Below are positions 1 to 11,849 of a stretch of 64,000 nucleotides of DNA, piece after piece. The notes under the pieces were generated by a model. It ran no database searches. It was not told the DNA's origin and worked only from the letters and a program-made list of their open reading frames with translations. Position 1 is the first letter of the stretch; every line of letters starts with the position of its first letter. The DNA is from Hydractinia symbiolongicarpus (taxonomy: Eukaryota; Cnidaria; Hydrozoa; Anthoathecata; Hydractiniidae): assembly GCF_029227915.1 (NCBI RefSeq), contig NC_079880.1:19592501-19656500 (forward strand), given 5' to 3'. Position numbers and translations under genes: made by a program.

Positions 1-604
1 TGCAGTATGGACAGCTAATGAAGGGTTACTGCCACCTTAAACAAATAAGATACTCAACTAGTTAGCAATGTTGGAATTAGTTAAATTATGAATGTCAAGC
101 ACGAAATACAAAATTCGTGATTTACTTGTGAAACCATAAGTATCTAATTTCAAACAGGTGTCTTTTTGTATGACGTACCCACGAAAAAAAGGATACTTAT
201 ATTTACACATACACGAAGTATGAAATCAAGTTTGCACCTCTTTATTTTTAGTTGGTCATAAATTTTGACATTTAAACTTTCGCGAAAAACAAAAATTTCT
301 TTGTCATGGGCAAGTTAGATAAAGAAATATTACACCTGGAATAAAGAAATGTTCTAAAAAGATAGGGACAGTATTTTTCCTAATATAAACTTTTGGAACA
401 GACATAAATTAGCGTTTTTCTTGTTGTTTGTAATGCTGCGTGACCAATTAATTTTCATAAAAAACAATTAAGAGTTAAGAACTATAACTAAGGTTTTTTC
501 ATTTGTCATAAAATTTATTGTGTTTTAAGTGTACTAACTATAAATATAGTTTGAGTCTTTTACATTAAACCAAATCGATACTCAGAAAAAACCCTTGAAA
601 CTAC
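1..604. other. Intron of EXOC3 (partial)
   Basis: This stretch follows the last recognisable EXOC3 donor. It is AT-rich and I see no exon, RNA gene or repeat in it. The next EXOC3 exon is expected to the left of the window. Confidence 0.5.
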
Positions 605-3600
605 CTTGACAGAAAGCAGATCCTCAAGTATCATTTCTCTCATTCGTTCAAGATGCTTCACCAGCCACATTTTATCGTCTTTATCTTGAAGCTCAATTTG
701 ATTGCTATCAAATCTGCAAAACACGGAAGATACAGAATTTGATACCAGCTTATAACAATTTGACAATCAGAAAAAATCGATTTCAATTGCCAGTTTCGGT
801 TTCACTTGTAGTGAAATGACAAGCTCCAATGCAGTAGATAATTATGTAAAAAAAGATGAAACAAAATAGAGTAGATTAATAATAGAGTAACTCATTAGGG
901 TAACTGTTTCCTCTTTTCACACATTAAGGATTTTTTTTTACAGAACCAACTTCCTCCCTAGACTTTAAAGATGATAACACATTTCACTCCTGTATTAAGT
1001 TGACAGAAATCCTACACCATTTTATGACAATTCAGTGCTGCAAAATGCTATAACAAACCTTCGGTCAACACTCTTCCGGATAGATGCAATACATCTACCT
1101 TTCCAAGAATTTGGACGACCAGGGGGTAAAAATTTTGTTTTCTTTTCTTGTTCCAAAGCTCTTTGGTCACATCTAAAGAAAAATTATGCCTTATATATTA
1201 AACAAAAATAAATAAGGAGAAAAAAAGAACAACATGTACCACCTCTCTTCTCGTTCAATTATTCTCAATGAAGAGACAAGTTCCAATGGTTTACTTCTTG
1301 CAAATGATAATGTGCGATCAATTATTGTCATGATTTGCTTTAATAATGCATTCTGGAATTAAACAAAAAATAAAGAAATCCCACATTATGCAGTCTAACA
1401 AATGGAGTAACATCCATCTTGGAGTAAAATCTATTCTTAAATTGACATGCAGCATACACCAATTGCACATTTTAACATGCACAGACTAAGAAACAACCTA
1501 TAATACTAAATAAAAAGCCTTAAAATTTGAGAAACGGTGTCACATTCATGTGTGCAGTGCTTAAAATCATTTAACACTACAAACCCATACAAATAAGTTA
1601 GGGTCGATTGATAACAATGACAAGTTGACAATTTTAAAATGCATATGCGAAATCAAAACTGCAAAAGTGATTGCTTGTGGAGACAGCCCTGTTACACTGT
1701 TTTTGCTGTTGCAAGATGTGTCTGTTGCATGAAATCTAATCAAATATTGATGGCCATTATCTGCCTATTTGTCCATGCAAAAATGGCCAGTAAAAAATTG
1801 TTAAAGCTTGCTAGAGTATTTTTAAATACTTGCCATATGCAATTTAGCGAAAAGCACATTGTCAAAAAGCCCTTGTAATTTAGCAACACGCAACGTCGTC
1901 AAAAATTAGAGGGAGCAAATCAAAATTGTCTCCGCAGCTCTGGGCAATTAGTTTTGTTTACAGAGTCGATTTTTAGCATTTTAAATGCACTTGCAAACAA
2001 AGGCAAGAGAAAATGACTAATTCCACAATACCTTTGGTTGGTGGTTACATTTAATTTTTATTGAATAAGCATTTTGTTAATTTTCTGTGTTGAATCAAAT
2101 TTAACTAATGAAAAAAAGTACATCAGCAAAAATTCTTTAGTTGCTTTGTTCCTATAAAATTTTCTGTACTTAAATTGAGAAATTAAATTTTATTAATCAG
2201 AAAACTTACTGAGAGATTTGAAACTTCATCAAAGTACATGTATAATGGCTAAAAGATAAAAAGATAAGATAAAAAGATATGCATCTAATATTAGGTTGTA
2301 AAAAATTCCACTGTGTAAATTTTTTAAACAATAACAAAAACATTACTCACTGATTGGGCAATTTTTTCATCTCTGTTTTCATCGTCTTCTGAAATTTTGA
2401 AAACTTCATAAAGCAGATCATCTCGAGTGGATTCTAATTCCATTATACTAAGAAATCAAAGAAGCAGGCAAGAATATATTATGTTACTTAAAAATACCGC
2501 ATCTAGCCAACTTATGAGCCTAGGGGGATAGAAAGTTTTGGATTAAGAAAAAGAAATTCTAAAAAAAAATAAAGCCATCTTACTTTTTGTGAGCTTGCAA
2601 TAATTTTCCATCTTTAATCAGCTGTTTAGTTGTTTTGATCGTTTCGGGTACATTGAAAATCAACTTTAGATGTGAGTTTGTTTTTGCTAACTATATAAAT
2701 TAGGTAAAAAAATTAATAAATGAAGTTTATTATATATATGCATTATATAAATCTTTAAAATATTTTAAAGAAAGTCAGATACAACAGTATCATGCCTGTT
2801 CATAAAAGTAAACAAATGCAATATTTACAAAATGTTGTTACATACTCTAGTATGGTTTTCGTGAGCAATTTGAACTTTTTTTAATTTTGTATTTAGTGGT
2901 TCACATTCATTAAATATTTCGGAAACTTCAGACAGCCTATAATAAAGAATTTATCAATCAAAACAAATGCATGACAAAGAACACATGAGACAAGTATGAG
3001 GGTATATCTATGCAATATTAAGCTAAGTAAATTCCCACTTGTTTTCCTATTTTCATTTTAATCAACCCTAATGAACCTTTAAGTGACATATATGTGCAAC
3101 TTTCGACTTAATTACACTTACAGTTTCTTTATGTGACCAATATCATCTTGAGAGCTGTAACATAAAAATACAATGTATAATACAATATCAATGTCAATGG
3201 CAGATTGTTAATAAAAAGCAGCAAATTTACTGTGCCTTATTCTCAGGACTTTCAACGTTAAGTAAAAAAAGGGAATCAACCTAATAATTTGTTATAAATA
3301 TTTTACACCTTCTTCACTACAAAGTTCTATTTTTTATTATTATTATTTTTTTTTTATTGTTTTTAACACAGATTATATTACGAAATTTTCAATCCCTAAA
3401 AGCTTTGTCAAAAGTTTAAGATTGTTTTTTACACTTCTATATGAACTAGCTACCAATGCACTGCAATTTTAGTCGACATGTCAGCAACTAGAGCTAATTT
3501 AATCAGAAATAAATTGATATTGTGAAGACGAATGCAATATCTTTTCTTCGTTTTGTTATGAAATGCCTTTTTTTCTTTTTTTTTCTATTAAATAAATTCT

Positions 3601-4056
3601 GCCAACTTTTTTATGCAGAAGTGGATTGATTTACAGTTACTATAGCCAACCTGTTTAGTTCCTGCAAGCCTGAACGAATGCCGTCTATTTGTGACTGAAC
3701 AGCTGTTTTTAACCTTGAGTCAACTGCAGCCTAAACAGAAAAAAAACAATATACAGTGCCAGAAAATGGTGTATTCTCTCACCCTAATGTTATCACAATA
3801 CTACAACAAAAATAATAAATATATATTACAATTTAATTGCATACCTTGTTTCGAAGAACTTTGCGTCGTATTTGTCCAACTTTATCCAACTGATCAGGAG
3901 TCTGAAGAAAAGAATTCAAAATACATAATTGTGATTCCACAAAAAGAAATATCTTTCTCAGATAGAATACTCTATACCCACCGTTAAACAACCAGCTATG
4001 TATTTTGAAGCCTTTAAAAGAGCATCAGCCTTTGCTGTTTCAATATCTTCAGCCAT
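605..4056 (-). CDS. EXOC3: Exocyst complex component 3 (Sec6), N-terminal portion, 11 exons, 3' end outside the window
   Basis: This is a subunit of the exocyst, the complex that tethers secretory vesicles to the plasma membrane before SNARE-mediated fusion. Exons, read on the minus strand from high to low, are 4056-3982, 3901-3845, 3730-3651, 3154-3122, 2936-2846, 2690-2584, 2447-2351, 2248-2210, 1352-1243, 1172-1059 and 713-605. All junctions are GT-AG and the phases match throughout, giving 304 codons (912 nt). The start ATG opens with MAEDIETAKADALLKASKYI. Segments that align with animal EXOC3 in the right order are TPDQLDKVGQIRRK, VQSQIDGIRSGL, KLIFNVPETIK, SLRIIEREER, KFLPPGRPNSWKGR and DDKMWLVKHLE. 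The N-terminal third is predicted coiled coil, as in the family. Vertebrate EXOC3 is about 745 residues, so roughly 440 remain beyond position 605. The last visible donor is AAG|GTAGTT and no further exon is seen in 1-604. The 13-codon exon at 2248-2210 is easy to miss, but both flanking phases and the family alignment require it. The assignment is firm; the transcript ends are not determined. Confidence 0.94.
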
Positions 4057-4506
4057 GATTTACTGTTTTTAAATCCAAAATAACATTAGTACCTGCCTAA
4101 ATTCAAACTGCAATAGAATCAGGCTGTAAATATGGATAAAAATGGTGTGTGGCCTATAGAACTACGCCTTAACATGAGCAATTTTTCACTTTTCTAGTTT
4201 TGTGTTTGAAGAAAATGTTTTCTTAGTTATTACAACCCATGCAATGTCTTTCATCACACACAGTACTCTAATTCCTGATAGAAAATTGAGAAACTATTAG
4301 AAAAGCATGTTTTGCTGTCTAGGTACAAAAAAGAGACAACAGGCTCTGGAAAGGAGGTTGGAAATTGACAAACTAACTACAGTGCAAATTACAGTCATTT
4401 CTAAATTTTCAAAGGTTCAGCTTCACAAAATCTATATGTTGTGTGAGGTCAGTGCAGGAGAAGTGTTGAACAGGTTTGCTCTATAACTTGGTATATATAC
4501 GTCTCA
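4057..4506. other. EXOC3 upstream region
   Basis: This is presumed promoter and 5'UTR sequence of EXOC3. No TATA box, CpG-rich block or other clear signal stands out. A TIR-flanked element begins right after it, so the proximal regulatory sequence may be short. Confidence 0.3.
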
Positions 4507-5761
4507 TTTGCAGTCTTGGTCATGAATATTTGCACCCGCGTGTGTACCTTTACACTAATACAGGCGTGCGATCAGTATCGCACGCTTAGCTTATGATTTT
4601 GGCGTGCAATTATTACATTCAGGAGAGCGGCAGCGTGGAGTTTTTGAAGCATAGTAGTTAGCAAAAAAATTGCCGACGTAATTTTGTTGTGAAATTTAAA
4701 TGAATAGTGTTATTATGAAGAACGTAAGGTATAGAGAACATTAAAGTTGGCTCCTTTTCTTCATGCTGACACTCTTATGCTCAACTGGTGCATTACACTG
4801 AGACTCGAACGAAAGACGAAAAACCATTTAGAACCATGCCACAAGTCAGTCCGACCTTCATTGTCACAGAGAATACTGCAAGAAGAGTGCGCACCCATGC
4901 AAGTTAAATATAACCAGAACATGGGAGAGGTTAGGTGTCCTGTACCTTAATACAGATTTCGGACGAATGTTCTTGTAATGTAATAATACAAAAGAGAAAA
5001 CATGTTCAATAAAGTTTAAAAAATCATTTTAAAAGGAGATAGAGAAATCAAATATGTTTAGTAATAATAATCGAAAAAAATTGTATATCGTATTAAAAAG
5101 AAGTCCAAAAGTTCTGTCTCCCACACGACACAGCAGGCAATAAGTCAGCCCTGCCCTTGGTTTTGTAAGAAGAGATGTTCTGCGAAGACTCTATCAATTG
5201 AGTCTCCTGTACAGTTTTGCTTTGCATTGAACTGTGCCTGTGACAAGCATTTTCGAAGCATGACGACTTCTGCGATATTCAACTTAATGATGCCCTGACC
5301 TTCAGTTTGTAAATGGCACGTGTACAACTTATTTCCTAATCAGTTTATCTTAAAACATAGAGAGCTAGTTGGGACAGAACTATTAACTTAAGAAGTACAC
5401 CATTGGGAAGGTAGGTCAATAGGACTTGCATTTCATTTCTATTTGTCATCGTCCTAAGGAGAGCAATACAAGGTTAATGACGAAATTTTTTGCCAGCTGA
5501 AAAACAAATCTCACGTCAGCAATTTTAATGAAGGTGGGTATTTAATAGAAATACATTTTAGAGATACATTTTAACGCGAAAGAACAATTATATGTATTGG
5601 GTAAAATTTGGGTGAGGGGTTACTCTAATATAGCTCACTTCTGCTTGGCGTGTGTACGAAGTAGAACAAGGCGTGTGATAAAGAGCACGCCCGAATTTCA
5701 CATGGCGTGTGTGGAAGCGTGCGCGTGCGATCGCTAGCCATTTATGATCAAGACTGCATTT
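4507..5761. mobile_element. TIR-flanked non-autonomous DNA element (about 1.25 kb)
   Basis: The left end (from about 4507) reads TTTGCAGTCTTGGTCATGAAT. The right end (about 5741-5761), read in reverse complement, is AAATGCAGTCTTGATCATAAAT, so the two ends are inverted copies with a few mismatches. Inside each end the sequence is rich in GCGTGTG/CGCACGC motifs, including a short hairpin at about 4563-4587 (GGCGTGCGAT / ATCGCACGC). The interior ORFs are short and I cannot assign them. A target-site duplication is not evident. It is most simply a non-autonomous DNA transposon; the superfamily is unknown. Confidence 0.55.
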
Positions 5762-5899
5762 GTTTATATTTTTGCTTGCATGCTGAAGTATAGTTTGTTT
5801 CAGAGAGGAAAGTTGCTATATTATATACTGCTAAAAGTAGCATTTTTTTTAAAAAAAAGGAAAATAGAATGTTTATTTCTAAGTTATATAGACCAGAAA

Positions 5900-6126
5900 T
5901 TGGGGAAATGCCACAACGTGTAGGCCGCTGGATGTTGCAGAGAGTTGTCTGGTAGGACGATTCCCCCCATTGGGTCTCCTCTGTGGCTTAAATTGAGCAT
6001 TAAATACTTTAGGACTTCCCATCTAAGCCATGGCCCCTCCTGGAAATAATAGACAGGGCATATTCCTTGATATTTGTGATCTAGCCTTGTAAAATATGCA
6101 CATCTATCTATATACCACTTTCAACC
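5900..6126 (+). mobile_element. 5'-truncated copy of a tRNA-derived SINE
   Basis: This stretch aligns colinearly with the body and tail of the SINE at 18091-18425. Shared blocks include GGAGTTGTCTGGTAG-like, AGCATTAAATACT, GCCATGGCCC, CCTGGAAATAATAGAC and TGTAAAATATGCACAT. The tRNA-like head with pol III boxes is missing, as expected of a 5'-truncated retroposed copy. Confidence 0.65.
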
Positions 6127-7119
6127 ACGCAGATGACAGAAGCCGAAAGAGCTCACCAGCCAGCTAAAAAATTCATATTGGTGCAATATAGTTCTACACA
6201 AATAGGTGATACAGCATCAACAACAAAAACACTGAGTTGTTTCATCATATAGCTTGCTGGGCTAAATTCTGAAGTCATTATCAACCATTATCATCCCCAT
6301 CATGTTGAAACCAAAAAGAAAAAATCAGGCCGGCTGGAAATGGTCACAAGAAAGTAAGAGCAGTCATTGAGTGTGGGAGGGGCATACTACCCTGCCTCAT
6401 AAGAAAGGGTCCTGCATTTGCCAAGGTGGTTTTCTTCGTCTAAATTAATACCTAAAACTTATAAAAATTGGCGCAAATGCAAATGCTTTCTGCTCATCCA
6501 CAAACAAAAAACGTCTATGTGCCAGGCGATTTTATCGCATTTTGTATGTACATAAATGGCCTGTCTTATAGCTTGTCCATTCTCCCGGCCTCATCCCCTG
6601 GGTCCCTTTGCTTTCCTAGCAATCGCTCATTAATTTTCATTAAAAGCCAAATTCTCTGGAATTGAAGTTAAAGCACACCCTACTTTCCCTTTCCAAGGAT
6701 TTTTTCCCTTTTCAACTATAATTAATCTCGTTTAAAGAGCTTCTTTTTAGTAAACGACAGAGCGTATTGACAGCGCGCAGCGCCGGAAGTGACGAGCACA
6801 AATAATTACAAAAAAAAGGCATAACCCCTTCCCCCTGCTCACCCCCCTCTCTCGCTTACTACGACAATGGGTACACAAGACTTTGTACGCTCGCACTAGA
6901 AGAAGCGAAAAAACGCCTAACAAAAAAACAACGCCTTCTTTAAATACATGGCGCATACGCAGGGCGATTAGTGTACAACGTCTCTTTGTTGGTGGGTCTT
7001 CGTCATTCTTGTTTTAGATCTTGCGCAATAATGACGTAGCTAGTAATATATTTATGCTCCATTAACTCCGCTTCTTACTATCGTCGAGGTCGGATACAAA
7101 CTCGTGTTTACTTACTTAC
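6127..7119. other. Intergenic, no gene recognised
   Basis: The short ORFs here have no domain or exon-like context. The stretch at about 6770-6960 is relatively GC-rich but shows no recognisable feature. Confidence 0.3.
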
Positions 7120-7445
7120 ATCATGGAAATGAGCGAATCACAACCTGAAAAAAAGAACAAAAACTATATATGGTCGCTTTTGTAATACATCTGCAAAAAC
7201 AACAGGATCAAACGATCAAATAGATCAGGTGCCCAACTTGAAGTCCTTAACAAATCGCAAGATGATAGGGATGTTTTTCAAAGAGCTGGAAATGTGCTGA
7301 CTGCACACAAGTCTTGCTATCTAAAATGCCATCTAAAACAACATAAATGCAACAAACGGAAAACGACGGTCCTATGTATGTTGCTTCAGCTCACGCAAAT
7401 TCCTTTAAGCCTTGCTGTTTGAGCTACTGAAAGGTTAAAACAAGC

Positions 7446-7832
7446 ATGTCAACTGCAGAGGCTGTGAAACCTAAGGAGATGGTTATCAATAAGCGCCAAG
7501 CAGTAAATTCTGCAATACAGAAAGACGACGCGCTTCTCCTACTACAAAAATGCACATAGGGATTCGTAGACAAGGTTATAGGAAAGACATATGGCGAGTA
7601 TATTCAACAAAAGCTACATGATAATAGAACGAAAAAATACATAACACTCTCTGCGTATGTAGTCAACATGTATGCGAGAATTGTTACAGGAAATTTCGTC
7701 AATCTCGACAGCGTGGAAGGTCTAAAGTACAAAATACAGAAAGGTCCCATTACCAGATCGGGAATTCTTATGTTCGGTACGTTGGTTAAATTTCCTGCTT
7801 CTTTAATGCTACTGGAACAGGCAACATTGTGA
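7446..7832 (+). pseudogene. Decayed ORF of unknown function (about 128 codons, one internal stop)
   Basis: A reading frame opens with MSTAEAVKPKEMVINKRQAV, meets TAG at 7557-7559, and then stays open to TGA at 7830-7832 (KVIGKTYGEYIQQKLHDN and SAYVVNMYARIVTGNFVNL occur in the second part). The composition is protein-like. Just downstream another open stretch (KFAALIKRKKEELFAQS, from about 7880) continues in a shifted frame. I do not recognise the family. It lies in a run of similarly broken plus-strand ORFs from 7.1 to 11.2 kb, which suggests a decayed mobile or virus-like element, but this is inference. Confidence 0.4.
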
Positions 7833-8591
7833 AGAACAGCGTATAATTAAAAGTTGGCGAAGCATCAATGTAGAGTAGCCACAAATTCGCGGCACTGATA
7901 AAAAGGAAGAAGGAAGAACTATTTGCACAGTCTGCAACTATAAAGCGTGACAAGAGACGCTGTATAGTCCTCAGGCGCTACCTCTACTACGCCTAGAACT
8001 TCGCAGTCAAACACTGTGTATCTGTATATGGTATAAGAACTCTTGCTGTACTCGGATCGGTGTTGGCGTGTGGTAGAGCACCGCGCAAGAGAAACATTTC
8101 GCGCGACCACCTCTTGAATTCGCGCACGACGGAATCAGCTTCATGGCACATTCAGAATCTGCAGTGGACAGCTATAGAATTAGAATTGAGAGTATAGTAA
8201 ATTAGCTTAAAGAAAGATGAAAGGTTGCTTACGCACAGTGGGTAAACGATCGTCAAGCAAAAATTGACTGGTTCACTGCGGAGGTAAGTACGTGAAAATT
8301 ATTACATAGCTACGCTAGACAAAGTTCCTAAACTCCCTTCAGGAGAACAGAAAAATAGCGAGCTCACGCTTGTCTCTTAATCCTCATCCCTCTTGGCATA
8401 TGTCGCCTAGGGGGGAGAGGTAAAATGGATAGTGAAAACACGTCGTTTCACCATCCAATAAAGCTGATAAAACCACAAGCAGATATCGTAACTGCAGAAA
8501 AAGCAAAGCAGCTGAGTATCAGCTATCACCAGCCAGAACACTTATAGACTAGAAGAAAAGCCATCAAAAAACTTTATAAGAAAAGACCTTT

Positions 8592-8867
8592 ATGAGAAAT
8601 AAAGGCTTCCAGTGTCGCAGGTACTGGAAGCCTTTATTTCTAGGTAAGGGTAAGGGTGTAAAGGTCAAGCGTGCTTCAACCAAGTATAATCATACTTTTA
8701 CAGCGGTTGTTAAGTCGTTCTACAAGATCCTTGCTGACATGCTCTTTAAGTCACAAGATGCACAAGAGTGCGACATAAATAAAAATGCGATAAAATGCTT
8801 GTACACTACGGTAAAGACTGAGATGATCAACAATATTATAAAATCAAAAAGGATTTTTTCGTTTTAG
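8592..8867 (+). pseudogene. Short unassigned ORF beginning inside a perfect hairpin
   Basis: The frame is 91 codons from a true ATG at 8592 to TAG, with segments such as KVKRASTKYNHTFTAVV and VVKSFYKILADMLF. Its first 16 or so codons are the two arms of a 19-bp perfect inverted repeat (8595-8641), so the real N-terminus may lie upstream in another frame (EKAKQLSISYHQPEH-like sequence at about 8495-8545). I do not recognise the protein. It is probably a remnant of the same decayed cluster as its neighbours. Confidence 0.3.
8595..8641. repeat. Perfect 19-bp inverted repeat with 9-bp loop
   Basis: Arm 1 (8595-8613) is AGAAATAAAGGCTTCCAGT and arm 2 (8623-8641) is its exact reverse complement. 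The loop is GTCGCAGGT (8614-8622). Such a long perfect arm in AT-rich DNA is unlikely by chance. It could be a transposon-end remnant, a recombination site or an RNA hairpin. Confidence 0.85.
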
Positions 8868-8987
8868 TTCTTGGTAGACAGCAGGTGATCCTTTATTTTT
8901 ATCTTTATTTTTGATATCTGCGTAAGAATCAAGCTTCTTGCCGAACGTACTTTTCATGTTTATTTAGGTGGAATATAATAAAAATAA

Positions 8988-9756
8988 ATGTCGATTAATC
9001 CAGCGTATGATCCTAGGGACTTTGCACCTAAGAAAAACATTCCAGAAGGTTAGAGCTAGCCATGATGAGATGGGGGAGCTGGACTTGGAGGCTAACATTA
9101 GCTAGCTAACATTCCAGAGGATGATAAGCCGGACGATGGGTCTTTTAGTAGACCTGCGGCGATACCTGCAACTAGTTCAACACATACACAGACAAGTAAC
9201 ATATCCAAGACATGCAATGTTGCCTTTAAACTACGAGGGAAAGAACTCCTCTATGATAATATAGAGATGAAAGACAATTGCGAATTTCGATCGACCAATG
9301 TGATAAAGCAAAAGCTAGAAAAATTACGCTTGCAGGCTACAAGCTTTATGGAGTTTACTAAACTAAATAAAGGACGCCAGGGTGACTCAAAAGTTTCTTA
9401 AAGATCTGGAAGATGCGCAAAGACACACTGATAAAATTGAGATGATGCCACTCTTTAGGAATGTTCTGGATAAGACAGAAAGCCTTCTGTCAGAGACATT
9501 ATTTGCTTTTACGGAAAGAGAGCGAATAGGTGAAGCAACAGTAAAGAGACAAAGAGGCGAACAGGCGAAGAAAGCACGGCCTAGGATATCAGAAGAACAA
9601 CAAGAGATAGAGAACGGCGACATCGCCAAGGACAAGGAGGATTTCGAACGATTGCACGATGAACGTGAATCAGCACGTGACGTGAACCAATCTACAGCTA
9701 TTAAAGGGACAATCATGAAAATGATGGAAGGTGATAAATCACTCAGTTTTTTATAA
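8988..9756 (+). pseudogene. Decayed acidic/coiled-coil ORF, frameshifted
   Basis: A frame opens with MSINPAYDPRDFAPKKNIPEG at 8988, breaks at 9051, and resumes in other frames as DEMGELDLEANI (about 9064), NIPEDDKPDDGSFSRPAA (from about 9109) and, after another shift near 9380, KFLKDLEDAQRHTDKIEMMP through to a stop at 9754-9756. The repeated NIPE(G/D) beside AACATTCCAGA(A)GG(A)T suggests a small internal duplication. The C-terminal 120 residues are highly charged and probably helical. This reads as one protein of about 250 residues broken by at least two frameshifts. The family is not recognised. The opposite-strand ORF here is a shadow. Confidence 0.4.
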
Positions 9757-9869
9757 ATAGCAACAAATGTGTTATTCCCTCTTGCATTCTTGATTCTGTT
9801 TAAAAAATACAATGTAGTTATTAAAAATTCTGGTGTAACGTTTTTTAGTTCTTTCTTCATTTTCAAATG

Positions 9870-10560
9870 TTGAAGATTTTTATTTCTTGCTTCAATGTTC
9901 TAATTTATTTTAAATGTCCACTTGAACAGTCTATAAGCGGACTGCTGTGCTTGCTACTGTTAAACATTTGACTTAAAATGTTGAAAGTCTCTGACTGGGT
10001 CATCCAGATATTCGGTGTATAAGGTTTTTAAGTTTCCAAAATGGTAAAATTGAAATTGTATAATAATAATAACAATAATTAAATTTCGAGATCCTCAGTT
10101 GATTACTACCGTCATTAGAGTTTTCGGCCTCGTCCAAGTCTGGACTAAAAACTCTTCGTGGTAGCGGGCTATGTCATGGTAGGTATTCTCTTTTAGTTAG
10201 CAAAAACATTGTAAAAGCTTTACAACAAGCGTTTTCAACTCAGCGTTCCATTCTTCGTTTGTTTTTCCAAATTCAACTGATCTCAACCTACCAAGATTTG
10301 GTATCAACAATTTTTGTAAGAAATGTGCTTTTTATATAGCTTAAGGGCCGAAACTACGGGTCGTACTACAGCTTTTGGTCAGAAATTTAGATTTTATCAA
10401 TGAGTTAGAAAACTCGTCACCAGTATTTATTTTTGTTCGGACAATGTTATCTTGCACATTCTTTTTTTTTTGTGAACGATACAATATACACCGATACAAT
10501 AATATACCAATGTTTATTTATCGGGTAAAAATATTAGTCCCCTGAGGTAGACATTAAGTT
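9870..10560. other. No gene recognised
   Basis: AT-rich stretch between decayed ORFs. An imperfect hairpin of the form AGAGTTTT...TGGAC...AAAACTCT lies at about 10115-10160. Nothing else is supported. Confidence 0.3.
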
Positions 10561-10570
10561 CACCGCACCA

Positions 10571-11190
10571 TGGCCGCACCAAATTTAAACTACTTTGACT
10601 CTCTGGTATAGGATCTTAATAAATTTATCGAAAAAGAAACAAACAACTGTACCCGTGCACAACGCCGAATCTAAGAAACCTATCTAAAAATAATGACATT
10701 ATCTAGGTTAGTGTACAAGGATCATCGTAAAGTTGAGCAGTTTAACTTGTTTTACAACAATACTTGATTGTTGTAGACATCTGTACTTCACTCACAAATG
10801 GACTACGCGCAATTCAAGATATCCAGGTCAACATCAATCGGCACGCGCATGGTAAGGTTAAGTCTCAAGTTAAGTCCTTTGATAACGACTTCTGCTGACT
10901 TGGGTTCGCTAAAGATACCTTAGACACGGTAACCATCGACCCTGAGTATAGAAGGCTTACGAAACTCTTGAACCTGATAATAAAAAGCTTATTATCAAAG
11001 GTGATTACGATGCTTTTTACGAGACTAAGAAGTATCTGCAGCTACGGCTCGTCTGTCCGCAGCTTCATCCTGAGCTATAAAAAGTCTAAGATACTTTGCT
11101 TTCTTTTTAAAGAAGCAACCTACGGAAGCTTATGGGGAATTTTGGCGCCTCTTTTTCGAACTTCCTCTAAAGGTTTCGACAGTTAGTACT
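10571..11190 (+). pseudogene. Broken unassigned ORFs at the end of the decayed cluster
   Basis: Protein-like fragments in shifting plus-strand frames include MAAPNLNYFDSLV then DLNKFIEKETNNCTRAQRR (10571-10675), LRAIQDIQVNINRHAHGKV (about 10802), LDTVTIDPEYRRL (about 10920-10965) and NKKLIIKGDYDAFYETKKYL (about 10980-11040). Stops and frameshifts separate them. I do not recognise any known domain. Direction and style match the ORFs at 7.4-9.8 kb. Confidence 0.3.
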
Positions 11191-11849
11191 GTGGGATGAG
11201 TTTCATATACTGACTAAAAAGCTTTCACAGCAAACACTATGCATTTCCTTATAGAATACAAATAATGCGCATGTATGAAGCTGTCTATCCAAAAGGTTAA
11301 GTACCTCTGTTTTGAAATAGTTTCTGTACTTAAAAAGATCAGGCCTATTCCGCCGTTACTTTGATCTCGATTAGGTACACCGCAACTTGCATTAAAAATA
11401 CGACTTAAATTGGCACTATGCGTCAGAGCAATGTGGAGATGATAGATGTGCATATTTCACATGACTAGACTCACAAATAGAAGGAAGCTAAGGGAAGGTA
11501 GGTAGAGGAAGTAGGTGGGTAGGAATGCCGATCAATACCTGAGATTTGCGTTGAAAATATACATTTTAATGTTATCGCATTTTATCAATTAAGGGCGCAC
11601 TGCAAGTTTGATCTCAGGCCCCTTGTCTTTTCTTGTCATATATATGTTGGCACAGCGGAGCGAAATTTTCGTCAGATCCGTCAAAAACTTAGCGCCAGTG
11701 AAAGACAAGAAGACCGTGGAACAGTTACAGTTTAGCGTTGTCTCTCCGCATTCCTCATTATAACTTTTCTAAATTCTCCTGTCAATATATTTTGATTAAA
11801 AAGTTTAAGATATAGATAGCACTCGTAAATTTATGAGGATTGATACGCC
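11187..11849. other. No gene recognised
   Basis: Short ORFs on both strands without recognisable content. The minus-strand YqaJ-type pseudogene may extend into this stretch, but no motif was found to show it. Confidence 0.25.

Noticed and set aside
9387-9866. 159-codon minus-strand ORF
   Set aside because: It is antisense to a charged, helical plus-strand frame with more natural composition; there is no domain and no exon context.
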